This document shows, piece by piece, positions 1 through 8,404 of a DNA stretch of 64,000 bases. The stretch comes from CAZFHA01 sp964518595. GTDB lineage: Bacteria > Bacillota > Clostridia > Saccharofermentanales > Saccharofermentanaceae. Position 1 is the stretch's first letter. Each line of letters begins with the position of its first letter. The position numbers and the translations under genes were made by a program. Under the pieces are notes generated by a model. That model saw only the letters and a program-made list of their open reading frames with translations, searched no databases and was not told the origin of the DNA. The DNA is taken from positions 1-64,000 of the forward strand of contig CAZFHA010000021.1 of NCBI GenBank assembly GCA_964518595.1, in the 5' to 3' direction.

Positions 1-20
1 GCTTTCATTACTAATTTGTG

Positions 21-37
21 CCGCCGTAGCGCGGCGG
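21..37 (+). other. GC-rich hairpin before the pilin gene
   Basis: A perfect 6-bp stem (CCGCCG / CGGCGG) with a 5-nt loop ends just before the Shine-Dalgarno of the pilin gene. No T-run follows on the plus strand, so it is more likely an mRNA processing or stability element between Tad-locus genes than a terminator. The upstream gene is outside the window. Confidence 0.4.
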
Positions 38-50
38 AATGGAGACAACT

Positions 51-239
51 ATGAAAAAAATAATCATTCCTAAAAGACTAATAATTGCTAAGAGAGGCAT
101 GGGTACGGTGGAAGTAGTGATAATTATTGCAGTCCTTGTTGCCCTTGCACTAATTTTTCGAACCGCATTAAAAGGCTTTACAGACACAGTTATGGCTTAT
201 GTCTTCGATGACAATAGAATTATTAGTGCCTTAAGCTAA
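51..239 (+). CDS. Flp1-type type IVb pilin (Tad pilus)
   Basis: Short (62 aa) prepilin of the Tad/Flp system, expected to be processed by a TadV-type peptidase and assembled into a thin adhesive pilus. A basic N-terminus ending KRG is followed by MGTVE and then a hydrophobic segment of about 20 residues. Cleavage after that Gly puts Glu at position +5 of the mature protein, the hallmark of type IV pilins. The C-terminal half is short and lacks Cys. I chose the ATG at 51 because GGAG lies 6 nt upstream; an ATG at 39 would put that GGAG inside the gene. The FHA membrane protein follows on the same strand 22 bp downstream. The Flp1-like call rests on the GMGTVEV motif and size. Upstream tad genes lie beyond the window. 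Confidence 0.8.
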   Translation: MKKIIIPKRLIIAKRGMGTVEVVIIIAVLVALALIFRTALKGFTDTVMAYVFDDNRIISALS

Positions 240-261
240 TTATAAGTGTTAGAGGGAATTT

Positions 262-1458
262 ATGCATGTAGAGCGCGGGCCATACGGGCAGGTAATAATT
301 AAAAAAATTTATAATTATGATGATATAATCACCTATGCCTACAAAAGACTTGAAAGAGGGGATGTTTGTGGACTTCTCCCTATCTACGTTCGTAATCATA
401 TGAATCGACTTGAATTATGTATTGATTGTACGGGAAAAGTAGCTTTAACAGAAATTGAGCCGGAAGATTTTGTACTGGATAGGGCAGGAAGACAAAAAAT
501 AGCCAATTTCATTCGATGCATTCTTGACATACAGAATATATATCTTGACTTTAAAGGATTAATTCTTAGGCAAAAATATATTTTTATTGATATAAAAACA
601 AATGATTTTTTCTGGTCTTACTGCCCTTTATATTCCTATTTAGAGGAAACAGTCTCAGATGATAATTGGCTTGAAAAGTTTGAAAGTCTTTTACTCAGCG
701 ATTTTTTTCAAAATGTCTTCTCCGAATTCTATCGGCTCAAGTTGATGGAATTCATTAAATTCCACGAAATAGCGGAACTAGAGAATTTGCTTAATGCCTA
801 TGTAGCTGAGGTGGATGCACCAAGTCAGATAAAACTGTCATACAGCAAACTACTAATTGCTGTACAATGTCTTGCATTTTTACTCACAATATTTGTCACT
901 CTAATCGTTGTCCAAAGGAAGGGGCTCAACATTTCTTATCTTTCACTAAGATCAGGCTTTATCGGTGTATTTCTGATTATGCTAATTGGAAATATTGCCC
1001 ACCTGGTCAAGAAAAAACAGCAAGTACATGTAAAAAGCCAAGATATCAACAGTGAATCCAAACAGGTTTACATGCGAAATCTATTTCCATCCAGTTATAA
1101 ACCTTTAGAAAATAAACCTTGCTCTCATCTAAATTTATTACATCCCGCCTACTTAGAGTTTTTTGATGCCGCAGCTCTTCCCTCCTCAATTAGTCGGGGA
1201 AGAGCCTTTATTCTTAATAATGACTTTCTTATAGGACGAGACAGTATATTATGTGATTTATCACTTGATTCCCCAACTATTTGTGATCAGCACGCAAGAA
1301 TCCTATGTCGTGAGGGCAACTATTTCCTTAGGGATTTAGGCTCACCTTCGGGTTTAAAAATTAACGAAAAAAGGCTTTACACCCACGAAGAAGCTCCACT
1401 TATGTCTGGAGACAAAATAGAAATTGGTAATTTACAGGCTATATTTACGAAAACGTAA
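262..1458 (+). CDS. DUF6382-like membrane protein with C-terminal FHA domain
   Basis: 398 aa. The N-terminal ~190 residues resemble the DUF6382 region found in Clostridial Tad loci. Two hydrophobic segments follow (about 195-220 and 232-252), then a basic linker and a C-terminal forkhead-associated domain (about 320-395) with the typical elements IGRD, an S/T-x-x-x-x-H segment (SPTICDQHARI) and GSPSGLKIN. FHA domains bind phosphothreonine, so this is probably a signalling or assembly factor at the inner face of the membrane. GAGGG lies about 6 nt before the ATG, and the gene probably shares a transcript with the pilin. The last gene of the ATP synthase operon converges on it 70 bp downstream; I see no clear terminator in that gap. 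The FHA call is firm; the DUF name is from family memory. Confidence 0.78.
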   Translation: MHVERGPYGQVIIKKIYNYDDIITYAYKRLERGDVCGLLPIYVRNHMNRLELCIDCTGKVALTEIEPEDFVLDRAGRQKIANFIRCILDIQNIYLDFKGLILRQKYIFIDIKTNDFFWSYCPLYSYLEETVSDDNWLEKFESLLLSDFFQNVFSEFYRLKLMEFIKFHEIAELENLLNAYVAEVDAPSQIKLSYSKLLIAVQCLAFLLTIFVTLIVVQRKGLNISYLSLRSGFIGVFLIMLIGNIAHLVKKKQQVHVKSQDINSESKQVYMRNLFPSSYKPLENKPCSHLNLLHPAYLEFFDAAALPSSISRGRAFILNNDFLIGRDSILCDLSLDSPTICDQHARILCREGNYFLRDLGSPSGLKINEKRLYTHEEAPLMSGDKIEIGNLQAIFTKT

Positions 1459-1528
1459 AAAGCTATAGTCGGCAATATAACTAGACCAAGTGCTGTAAGC
1501 TATACCACTACGCTTATACTTTAGGATT

Positions 1529-2002
1529 TTAAAATGAATGGATATCCTTAAGCTGTTGTTTTTGCTCAGAGCTTCCGTGCTCTTCTACCAGCTTGAGACG
1601 CATCTTAGCACGACGCATAGAATGCCTTGAGTAAATCCGTTCTTGCGAATCTAAGCTCTCATCTCGATATCTCCGAAGTGCCCGATTGTAGGCTGATTGC
1701 GCTCTTTTTACATCTACTGCCTCCGGCCATTCCGCTGCATTGCACACTACAATAGTGATAAATGGTCCAATTTCAGCATATCCCTCCATTAGAACAGCAT
1801 GCTTAATTTTCCCTTCACAGGTGATATGAGCAATTCCAGGAGCAAGTGCTAGAACTACCGGCTCATGTCCGGGCAAAATTCCATACTGACCATCTAAGGC
1901 TGTAAGAGTAACAGCTTCAATCCGCCCCTCATAAAAATGATCGTAGGGGGTAACAATTTCTAACATCATTGTCTTTTGAATACCCTGACTAACCTCGCTC
2001 AT
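1529..2002 (-). CDS. atpC: F-type ATP synthase epsilon subunit
   Basis: 157 aa. Epsilon is a central-stalk subunit that couples the c-ring to gamma and can inhibit ATP hydrolysis through its C-terminal helices. Residues ~12-95 form the beta-sandwich (LEIVTPYDHFYEG, the GQYGILPGHEP turn, GYAEI). Residues ~97-150 form the helical hairpin, rich in Arg and Lys. It is slightly longer than usual (about 135 aa) because of a charged C-terminal tail. It is the last gene of the atp operon, 32 bp after atpD, with GGAG about 11 nt before the ATG. Confidence 0.95.
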   Translation of the reverse strand: MSEVSQGIQKTMMLEIVTPYDHFYEGRIEAVTLTALDGQYGILPGHEPVVLALAPGIAHITCEGKIKHAVLMEGYAEIGPFITIVVCNAAEWPEAVDVKRAQSAYNRALRRYRDESLDSQERIYSRHSMRRAKMRLKLVEEHGSSEQKQQLKDIHSF

Positions 2003-2034
2003 ATATAGTTTACTCCTTTCTTTAGCCTATGGAA

Positions 2035-3426
2035 TCAGGGCGTAGCCGCCTTGTAGGCAGCATATACATCATTCAAGTCACCCTTCATAAAAAAGAACTG
2101 CTCCGAGATATGATCGACTTCGCCACCAACAATTGCACCAAAACTTTCCACCGTTTTCTCTACTGTTACATAGCGAGGCTCATACCCGGTGGATGAAGCT
2201 GTTGCAAAAAAGGGCTGAGACAAAAATTTCTGGATTTTTCTAGCTCTATTTACAGTCTGGCGATCAGACTCGTTTAACTCTTCCATCCCCAAGATAGCAA
2301 TAATATCTTGTAGTTCCTTATATCTTTGCAAGGTCTGCTGTACCAAACGAGCAACCTGATAATGTTTTTTACCGACTACCTCCGCAGATAGGATCCTTGA
2401 AGAAGATTCCAGAGGATCAACCGCCGGATAAATGCCCAGCTCAACCACTGAACGAGAGAGTACAGTTACAGCATCCAAATGAGAAAAGGTGGTAGCTGGA
2501 GCTGGGTCTGTAAGGTCATCCGCCGGAACATAAACCGCTTGAATGGAGGTAATTGAGCCGTCTCTTGTAGACGCAATTCGCTCTTGCAATGCCCCTACTT
2601 CATTGGCCAATGTGGGCTGATAACCAACTGCTGAGGGAATCCGACCTAAAAGTGCTGAAACCTCTGATCCTGCCTGAACAAATCGGTATATATTGTCAAT
2701 AAATAAAAGAACATCCTTTTTCTTAACATCCCTAAAATATTCTGCCATCGTTAAGCCAGTTAAGGGAGCACGCATCCGAGCTCCTGAGGTTTCATTCATC
2801 TGTCCAAAGACCATTACTGTTTTATCAATAACACCTGATTCCTTCATTTCTTGAAGTAAATCATTACCTTCTCTAGAGCGTTCACCAACACCCGTAAAAA
2901 CCGAAACTCCGCCGTGCTCAGAGGCAATATTACGAATTAATTCAAGAATAAGAACCGTCTTACCTACACCAGCTCCACCAAAAAGGCCTATTTTTCCGCC
3001 TCTGCTAAAGGGAACCAGCAAGTCGATTACCTTGATACCGGTTTCAAGCATAGTCTCAGAGGGATATTGATCGATAAAGGAAGGCGCAGGGCGATAGATG
3101 GGCCAATAATCATCTGCATCTGCAGGGCCTAAATCGTCTATTGTCTGTCCCAGTGCATTAAATAAACGACCGGTAATTCTTTCTCCTACCGGAACTTTTA
3201 CTGGTGACTCAGTTGCCATTACTTCAGATCCACGAACCAATCCCTCAGTGGGCTCAAAGGAAACACATCTTACGATGCCATTTCCCCGTTGCTGTAAGAC
3301 CTCTGCCCAAATCCAAGCATCGCCACTTTTAATTTTTACCGCATCATTTATTTTTGGCAACTCATTATCTGGAAATTGACAGTCAATAACTGGTCCAATA
3401 ATTCTATTTACATATCCTATCGCCAT
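2035..3426 (-). CDS. atpD: F-type ATP synthase beta subunit
   Basis: 463 aa, normal family length. This is the catalytic subunit of F1. The Walker A motif GGAGVGKT is at 150-157 and the catalytic Glu sits in GVGERSREG near 182. The strongly conserved IDNI(F)RF(T)QAGSEVSALLGR segment is present but reads IDNIYRFVQAG, i.e. F to Y and T to V. The segments PSAVGYQPTL and VPADDLTDPAPATTF are intact. There is no sign of truncation. RBS AGAGGTGAT precedes the ATG. It lies between atpG (54 bp upstream) and atpC. Confidence 0.97.
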   Translation of the reverse strand: MAIGYVNRIIGPVIDCQFPDNELPKINDAVKIKSGDAWIWAEVLQQRGNGIVRCVSFEPTEGLVRGSEVMATESPVKVPVGERITGRLFNALGQTIDDLGPADADDYWPIYRPAPSFIDQYPSETMLETGIKVIDLLVPFSRGGKIGLFGGAGVGKTVLILELIRNIASEHGGVSVFTGVGERSREGNDLLQEMKESGVIDKTVMVFGQMNETSGARMRAPLTGLTMAEYFRDVKKKDVLLFIDNIYRFVQAGSEVSALLGRIPSAVGYQPTLANEVGALQERIASTRDGSITSIQAVYVPADDLTDPAPATTFSHLDAVTVLSRSVVELGIYPAVDPLESSSRILSAEVVGKKHYQVARLVQQTLQRYKELQDIIAILGMEELNESDRQTVNRARKIQKFLSQPFFATASSTGYEPRYVTVEKTVESFGAIVGGEVDHISEQFFFMKGDLNDVYAAYKAATP

Positions 3427-3480
3427 TTTATATCACCTCTAGCGCCCTTTATTAAAGTTTTTCTTACAAATTTTTGTTGC

Positions 3481-4416
3481 CTATACCTGTTCAGCACCGT
3501 TCACAATTTCAATTAGCTCAGTAGTTATTCGGGCTTGACGAGCACGATTGCTTTCCATAGTGAGACGATCTAGCATTTCATCAGCATTTTTGGTGGCGTT
3601 ATCCATTGCTGTCATTCGAGCCGTTTGCTCACTGGCATAGGCCTCTACCAGCGCTCCATAAATCATAGCATTAAGATAGGTGTCAATCAGAAAAGAAAAA
3701 ACAGATTCTGCATTGGGATGGTAACTCAGTGAAGCACCTTTTTCGAGAGCCATTCCGCTCTCTTCACCACCACCACCACCCGGTAGTATAGTTTTGAGTG
3801 CCTCAGTATTTACCGGTACAATCCGATTAATTACTGGTTCAATATTTATTGAGGACTCCATCTTGGTATAAATTAAGTAAACCAAGTCCAGTTCTCTGGT
3901 AATATATTTTTCTCGAATAGCATCTGCAATATTTCTTGCCACGTAATAGCTAGGCTCAGCTATGGGGAAAGAAAAGTTAGGGTCCACAGTATAGCCATCT
4001 CGGGTTAGCTTTTCTCGTCCGACTTTGCCAAAAACAAAGAGTTCATATTCTGTTTTCAACCCTTTACGAACATTATCAACAATCTTCTCTTGTATATGCT
4101 CCTCAGCAATACGAATAACATTATGGTTATAAGCACCAGCCATGCCCTGATCCCCGGTTAAGATAAAATATCCGATACGCCAAGTTTCACCAGTCGTCTT
4201 TTTACGCAAGCGAAAATAGGGATTATCTATATCACCATTACTGCGCTGAAGTTCAATCATACTTTCAGCGCAGAGAGAAAAAAAGGGAAAAACTTTCTCC
4301 AGCTGCGCCCGTGATCTCCTCATCTTGGCAGCACTAACAAGCTGCATAGCACGAGTCATTTGGCGTATATCGCCAACACTTCTAATTCGCTTTTTCAAGT
4401 CAAATAATTGTTCCAT
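3481..4416 (-). CDS. atpG: F-type ATP synthase gamma subunit
   Basis: 311 aa, about 25 residues longer than typical. This is the rotor shaft of F1. The N-terminal helix (KKRIRSVGDIRQMTRAMQLV followed by SAAKM) and the C-terminal helix (EQTARMTAMDNATKNADEML) are canonical. The extra length is a low-complexity insertion near 215-235 containing five consecutive Gly (LPGGGGGEESG), in the globular domain rather than in the coiled coil. The gene starts 2 bp after the alpha-fusion stop codon, with AGAGG in the preceding coding end as RBS, so translation is probably coupled. Confidence 0.96.
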   Translation of the reverse strand: MEQLFDLKKRIRSVGDIRQMTRAMQLVSAAKMRRSRAQLEKVFPFFSLCAESMIELQRSNGDIDNPYFRLRKKTTGETWRIGYFILTGDQGMAGAYNHNVIRIAEEHIQEKIVDNVRKGLKTEYELFVFGKVGREKLTRDGYTVDPNFSFPIAEPSYYVARNIADAIREKYITRELDLVYLIYTKMESSINIEPVINRIVPVNTEALKTILPGGGGGEESGMALEKGASLSYHPNAESVFSFLIDTYLNAMIYGALVEAYASEQTARMTAMDNATKNADEMLDRLTMESNRARQARITTELIEIVNGAEQV

Positions 4417-4418
4417 GG

Positions 4419-6365
4419 CTATGCCTCTTCTTTATACTCAGGATGGTCTGCTAAATAGGCCTTTTGGAACTCGGTAGCAAAACTATCAACTTCTGCCTTC
4501 ATCTCTGAGGTAATTTCTTTGGTTTCAGCAATTTTTTCAAACAGTTCTGGAAGAATCAGATGCATTTTTTGGATTAGTTCCATTAAATAGGTTCTAACAT
4601 CTTCCTGTCGCAAGAAAATAAGCTGATTTCCATTGGCAACGTACAACATGACTACCTGGTCTTCCATAGGAATTGTCTCATACTGAGGTTGCTTTAGCAC
4701 CTCATTAAGAACAACACCACGCTTTAATTGCAGCTGGGTATTTTCATCCAAGTCAGAGCCAAATTGGGCAAAGGATGCCATTTCTCTGGCTTGAGCCAGG
4801 CTAATCCGCAAAGGACCAGCCACATTACGCATTGCTTTGGTCTGGGCTGCTCCTCCCACACGAGAAACTGATAATCCAACATTAATAGCCGGTCTCTGAC
4901 CAGAGAAAAAGAGTTCACTTTCCAAGTAAATCTGTCCATCAGTAATAGATATAACATTCGTCGGAATATATGCCGAAATGTCGCCACCTTGAGTTTCAAT
5001 GATGGGGAGTGCTGTAATAGAAGCACCTCCTAAAGCTGGACTCAGTCGAGCGGCTCTTTCAAGCAAACGAGAATGCAAATAGAACACATCTCCAGGATAA
5101 GCCTCTCGTCCCGGTGGGCGGCGAAGTAAAAGCGACAATGCGCGATATGCCTGCGCATGCCTGGTAAGGTCATCATATACGATAAGGACATCTTTATTTT
5201 GTCCATACATAAACTCTTCCGCAATAGCACAACCGGAATAGGGGGAAATATACTGGAGTGAAGCAGATTGGCTTGCACTTGCAGCCACAATAACTGTGTA
5301 GGACAATGCATTATATTTGTCTAAAATATTAGCAGTCTGAACAATGGTTGACATTTTTTGTCCGATAGCTACATATATACAAATTATGTCTTTTCCCTTC
5401 TGATTAATTATGGTATCAATAGCAAGAGCTGTCTTTCCTGTCTGGCGATCACCAATGATTAATTCTCGTTGACCTCTTCCAATTGGAGTCATGGCGTCAA
5501 TAGCTAAAATACCTGTTTGCAGAGGGGTGTTAACCGGAGCTCGATCAATGATACCAGGTGCTGGTGACTCAATCGGGCGAGATCTAGTGCTGTGAATAAT
5601 CCCTTTGCCATCAATTGGGTTTCCCAAAGGATCTACAACCCGACCCAGAAGTCCATCACCTACCGGTACACTAACGGTCTTCCCCGTTCGCTTGCACATG
5701 GTTCCCTCAACGACTTCTTCCCCATCACCTAGGAGAATAATGCCAACCGAATCCGCTTCCAGATTCATGGCAATGCCAAAGGTGGTGGGAGTGAACATAA
5801 TTAATTCGCCATTCATGCAATGTTCAATGCCCTTAACCATAACGACACCATCACTAACACTCAAAACTTGACCAATTTCTTCAATTGTAGTTGAGGCCGA
5901 AAAGGTATTAGCCATCTGCTCGCGCATGTGGTCGACTAAGCGCTTAGCAGTATCTGCCTCTGCGCTTACCACCGCCGAACTATCATCTTCCCATAAAAGA
6001 TCCTGGCCGCGTAAAGCCATAGGCTGCTCATCAAAGGCAGTAAGTGCCATGTCAATAGACTGCTTAATCAAGTCAGCTTCACTTTTATCCGGCTCTAATC
6101 CATCAACGTTTGTAGAGACAGATCGATTATTTTTAAGTTGCTTAGCAATACGAGCCAACTGGCCTTTGACACTATAGTCATAACGATATCCCGCAGCATA
6201 AATGATGAATCCGCCAATAAGCTCTTTATCTATCTCATGAACAACAGAATAATCACTAATTTGAAAGTGCTCCGTGAAGCGCTGAGCAATCAGCTGTACT
6301 TTGTCCTCTGACATTTCTGAGGCTGTAACAATTCTGATAATTCTAAAATTTCCTTTATCAGTCAA
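4419..6365 (-). CDS. atpA: ATP synthase delta C-terminal domain fused to alpha subunit
   Basis: 648 aa. Residues ~8-78 look like the C-terminal domain of the delta/OSCP subunit: RIVTASEMSED, then EIDKELIGGFIIYAAGYRYD and YSVKGQLARIAKQL, matching the delta pattern V-tSA-x-Ls, vDpsLIGG, iDgSvrgqL. A charged linker (~79-140) follows. A full alpha subunit then runs from ~141 to the end (~508 aa, normal length), with Walker A GDRQTGKT at 305-312, the segment DDLTRHAQAYR, and the arginine-finger region SVSRVGGAAQ. The start is TTG at 6365, overlapping the atpF stop by 8 bp with AGAGGTG upstream. The next in-frame Met (residue 18) would cut into the delta motif. There is no separate atpH, and no delta N-terminal domain in atpF or here. 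The alpha call is certain; the delta call is by motif reading but clear. Confidence 0.9.
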   Translation of the reverse strand: MTDKGNFRIIRIVTASEMSEDKVQLIAQRFTEHFQISDYSVVHEIDKELIGGFIIYAAGYRYDYSVKGQLARIAKQLKNNRSVSTNVDGLEPDKSEADLIKQSIDMALTAFDEQPMALRGQDLLWEDDSSAVVSAEADTAKRLVDHMREQMANTFSASTTIEEIGQVLSVSDGVVMVKGIEHCMNGELIMFTPTTFGIAMNLEADSVGIILLGDGEEVVEGTMCKRTGKTVSVPVGDGLLGRVVDPLGNPIDGKGIIHSTRSRPIESPAPGIIDRAPVNTPLQTGILAIDAMTPIGRGQRELIIGDRQTGKTALAIDTIINQKGKDIICIYVAIGQKMSTIVQTANILDKYNALSYTVIVAASASQSASLQYISPYSGCAIAEEFMYGQNKDVLIVYDDLTRHAQAYRALSLLLRRPPGREAYPGDVFYLHSRLLERAARLSPALGGASITALPIIETQGGDISAYIPTNVISITDGQIYLESELFFSGQRPAINVGLSVSRVGGAAQTKAMRNVAGPLRISLAQAREMASFAQFGSDLDENTQLQLKRGVVLNEVLKQPQYETIPMEDQVVMLYVANGNQLIFLRQEDVRTYLMELIQKMHLILPELFEKIAETKEITSEMKAEVDSFATEFQKAYLADHPEYKEEA

Positions 6366-6960
6366 TCTTCTTCACCTCTACTTTTAAAGCTTCGTCCATA
6401 ATTTTTTCACTCAGCTCTTTTTGTTGCGACTCTTCAATCAACGACCCTACAACTTTAGTCGCAATTGATACAGCCAGATCGGCTACTTCATCACGCATTT
6501 GATCCAACATTGCATTATGCATTCGTTTAGCATCTTCGTTTGATCGCCCAATAATATTTCCAGCTTCTGTTTGTGCCGCTTTTATGATTGATTGACTCTG
6601 ACGTTCCGCTTGCACTCTCGATTCTGAAAGAATGGCAGAAGCCTCTCCTTTTGAATCTTCAATTCGCCTATCGGCTTCACTTAACAAAGCCTTAGCCGAA
6701 GCTGTCTTACTGGCGGCATCTTCAAGCTCAGCAATGACGGCTTCACGACGCTTATCTAAGAGTTTCATTATTGGCTTAAAGACAAACCGTTTCAAAATAA
6801 AATATGTCACCAGCAAGTTTATAACGGTCCACAAGGCAGTTACCGCATAACCAGCAAACTGCTCGGGAGAAAGCAAGCCTGAGGTAGACTCAGCCACTTC
6901 CTCTGCGGCATTAAATAAATTAGCACTTGCTGAGAGCTCCCAAAAGCTTTCTAAGAACAT
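6358..6960 (-). CDS. atpF: F-type ATP synthase b subunit
   Basis: 200 aa. This is the peripheral stalk of F0. An N-terminal extension of ~30 residues precedes the single membrane helix (about 34-57, AVTALWTVINLLVTYFILKR). A long charged coiled coil rich in Ala, Glu and Lys ends in LAVSIATKVVG, the usual b C-terminus. It does not contain a delta N-terminal domain, which bears on the fused atpA downstream. ATG 6960 is chosen over an upstream TTG (6987) because GAGGAG sits about 7 nt before it. The stop codon overlaps the TTG start of the fusion gene. Confidence 0.94.
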   Translation of the reverse strand: MFLESFWELSASANLFNAAEEVAESTSGLLSPEQFAGYAVTALWTVINLLVTYFILKRFVFKPIMKLLDKRREAVIAELEDAASKTASAKALLSEADRRIEDSKGEASAILSESRVQAERQSQSIIKAAQTEAGNIIGRSNEDAKRMHNAMLDQMRDEVADLAVSIATKVVGSLIEESQQKELSEKIMDEALKVEVKKID

Positions 6961-7011
6961 AATCCATCTCCTCTTCAAGCTGCACAAATACAGCTATGCT
7001 TACCTCAAAAA

Positions 7012-7293
7012 CTAAAAAGTAAAGATAAGCAACAAACTGACAACCAGAGCGTAAATTGCAATTGACTCCATAAATACAATAGAGGTTAAGAGCATTGTCT
7101 GCAGTTTTCCATAGATTTCCGGTTGCCTTGCAGCAGACTCTAATGCTTTTCCTGCAGCAATACCAATACCTATGGCAGCACCACAGGCACCAAATCCGAT
7201 GGCAATTCCTGCACCGATTCCAGCGAAAGCCTTTGGCTCAATGGTTAAAAGGGCTGAGCTTAAAAAATAATAAATTGCGGTTAATGAAAACAT
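7012..7293 (-). CDS. atpE: F-type ATP synthase c subunit
   Basis: 93 aa, two membrane helices joined by the polar ARQPE loop (R56-Q57-P58). This is the rotor ring protomer. The ion-binding carboxylate is Glu76 in helix 2 (FMESIAIY). The Gln that helps bind sodium in helix 1 of Na+-type rings is replaced by Ile43 (AIGIGIAAGK), although Ser77 is retained, so proton coupling is more likely than sodium. The ATG at 7293 has a GGAGG 7 nt upstream; a longer reading frame from 7368 has no such support. It lies 49 bp after atpB. Confidence 0.95.
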   Translation of the reverse strand: MFSLTAIYYFLSSALLTIEPKAFAGIGAGIAIGFGACGAAIGIGIAAGKALESAARQPEIYGKLQTMLLTSIVFMESIAIYALVVSLLLIFTF

Positions 7294-7342
7294 GTATAAT
7301 TCCTCCAGATTTCTAAATATGGCACAAAATAGACGGCTGCTA

Positions 7343-8182
7343 TTACGGCTTGCTCTTTTCCTGGGCAAAGGCCTTCAGATGTTTCTTTTCAGCAGAGACT
7401 TCCGCACTTTCTAGAACTTCACCAATATAAGTTACAGATAAGTAAGAAAAAATAACGGCTTGAAGCAGTCCATCGGCTAAATCAAACCATAACCCCAGTA
7501 TGCCCGGGATTACTGCTGGTAAAATTAAATAGATAAATTCCATTAAAATGAAAGCGCCAAAAACATTTCCAAACAATCGCAAAGCCAGCGACAGTGGACG
7601 TATAAGGTAGTCTAAAACTTTAAAGGGCAACATCATGGGCATGGGATCTACAAAAGAAGACATAAAACCTTTTACACCCACAAAACGAATGGAAATAAAG
7701 ATTACATAGCCAATTGTTAGAAGAGCCAAAGCAACTGGAAAGGCAATATTCTTTGCCGGTGGCGGCAGTCGAAATAAAGAGCTAACATTTGACGCAACAA
7801 GAAAAAAGCAGACTGATCCTAAAAATGGCGCAACAGTCTCGGCTTGTTTTTGATTCATTCCATTGGTTTTACAAAGAGAAACGAACATGTTAACAACTGA
7901 TTCTGAGAGAAGCTGTCGCCCCTTAGGAATTAACTCTTGCTTGCGAGCAATCCAGATCCATAGACCAATAAACAGTCCCACAGAGATCCAGGTAACAATC
8001 ACCGCATCGGTTATGAGTAAAGTAACACCACCGATTTGTACCAAGGTCTGCTTCTGCAAAATGGCCTGACTAATCTCTTCACCAATATCTGGCACGCGAA
8101 AGGAAGCCAAAAACTGCTCTTTAAAAGCATTCCAAAATCGCACAAACCAGTTATCACTTGCCAGCAACATAAGACTTTCCAT
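7343..8182 (-). CDS. atpB: F-type ATP synthase a subunit
   Basis: 279 aa integral membrane protein forming the ion half-channels against the c-ring. The diagnostic segment RPLSLALRLFGNVFGAF contains the essential Arg of the stator (near 200). Another family segment is RLPPPAKNIAFPVALALLT. About five to six membrane helices are visible. This is the first gene of the operon. It lacks a strong Shine-Dalgarno; the ATG at 8182 is preceded by GTGAGCAT, and a second Met at residue 5 is an alternative. A hairpin lies 30 bp upstream. Confidence 0.94.
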   Translation of the reverse strand: MESLMLLASDNWFVRFWNAFKEQFLASFRVPDIGEEISQAILQKQTLVQIGGVTLLITDAVIVTWISVGLFIGLWIWIARKQELIPKGRQLLSESVVNMFVSLCKTNGMNQKQAETVAPFLGSVCFFLVASNVSSLFRLPPPAKNIAFPVALALLTIGYVIFISIRFVGVKGFMSSFVDPMPMMLPFKVLDYLIRPLSLALRLFGNVFGAFILMEFIYLILPAVIPGILGLWFDLADGLLQAVIFSYLSVTYIGEVLESAEVSAEKKHLKAFAQEKSKP

Positions 8183-8212
8183 ATGCTCACACTTTCATCA
8201 CAAACAGATAAA

Positions 8213-8234
8213 GTCCGGAAATCAGATTCCGGAC
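8213..8234 (-). promoter_or_regulatory. Perfect hairpin in the atp operon leader
   Basis: An 8-bp perfect inverted repeat (GTCCGGAA / TTCCGGAC) with a 6-nt loop lies 30 bp upstream of atpB. On the minus strand it is followed by TTTATCTGTTTG, a weak U-rich stretch. It sits inside the predicted leader and could be a weak attenuator, an operator or an mRNA stabiliser. Confidence 0.5.
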
Positions 8235-8260
8235 CTTAGTGAAATTTACTTATTAATGGC

Positions 8261-8289
8261 ATTGTACGCCTATTTTTATCAATCTGCAA
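8261..8289 (-). promoter_or_regulatory. Candidate sigma-A promoter for the atp operon
   Basis: Reading the minus strand: TTGCAG (-35, 3/6 match), 17-bp spacer, TACAAT (-10, 5/6 match). The start would be about 72 nt before atpB, leaving the hairpin in the leader. The -35 is weak, so this is tentative. Confidence 0.4.
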
Positions 8290-8404
8290 ATCAAATTTAC
8301 AAAGAAATATCACCAAAATGATCAGTGATTTTATTTCTGTTTTTGAGAAAACAGAACAATAGTGCCAAGAGTCTATAATATTTTTCTCTCACGGCAATAA
8401 AATT

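Noticed and set aside
6985..6987. Upstream TTG start for atpF
   Set aside because: ATG 6960 has a proper GAGGAG site and the extra residues are not conserved-looking.
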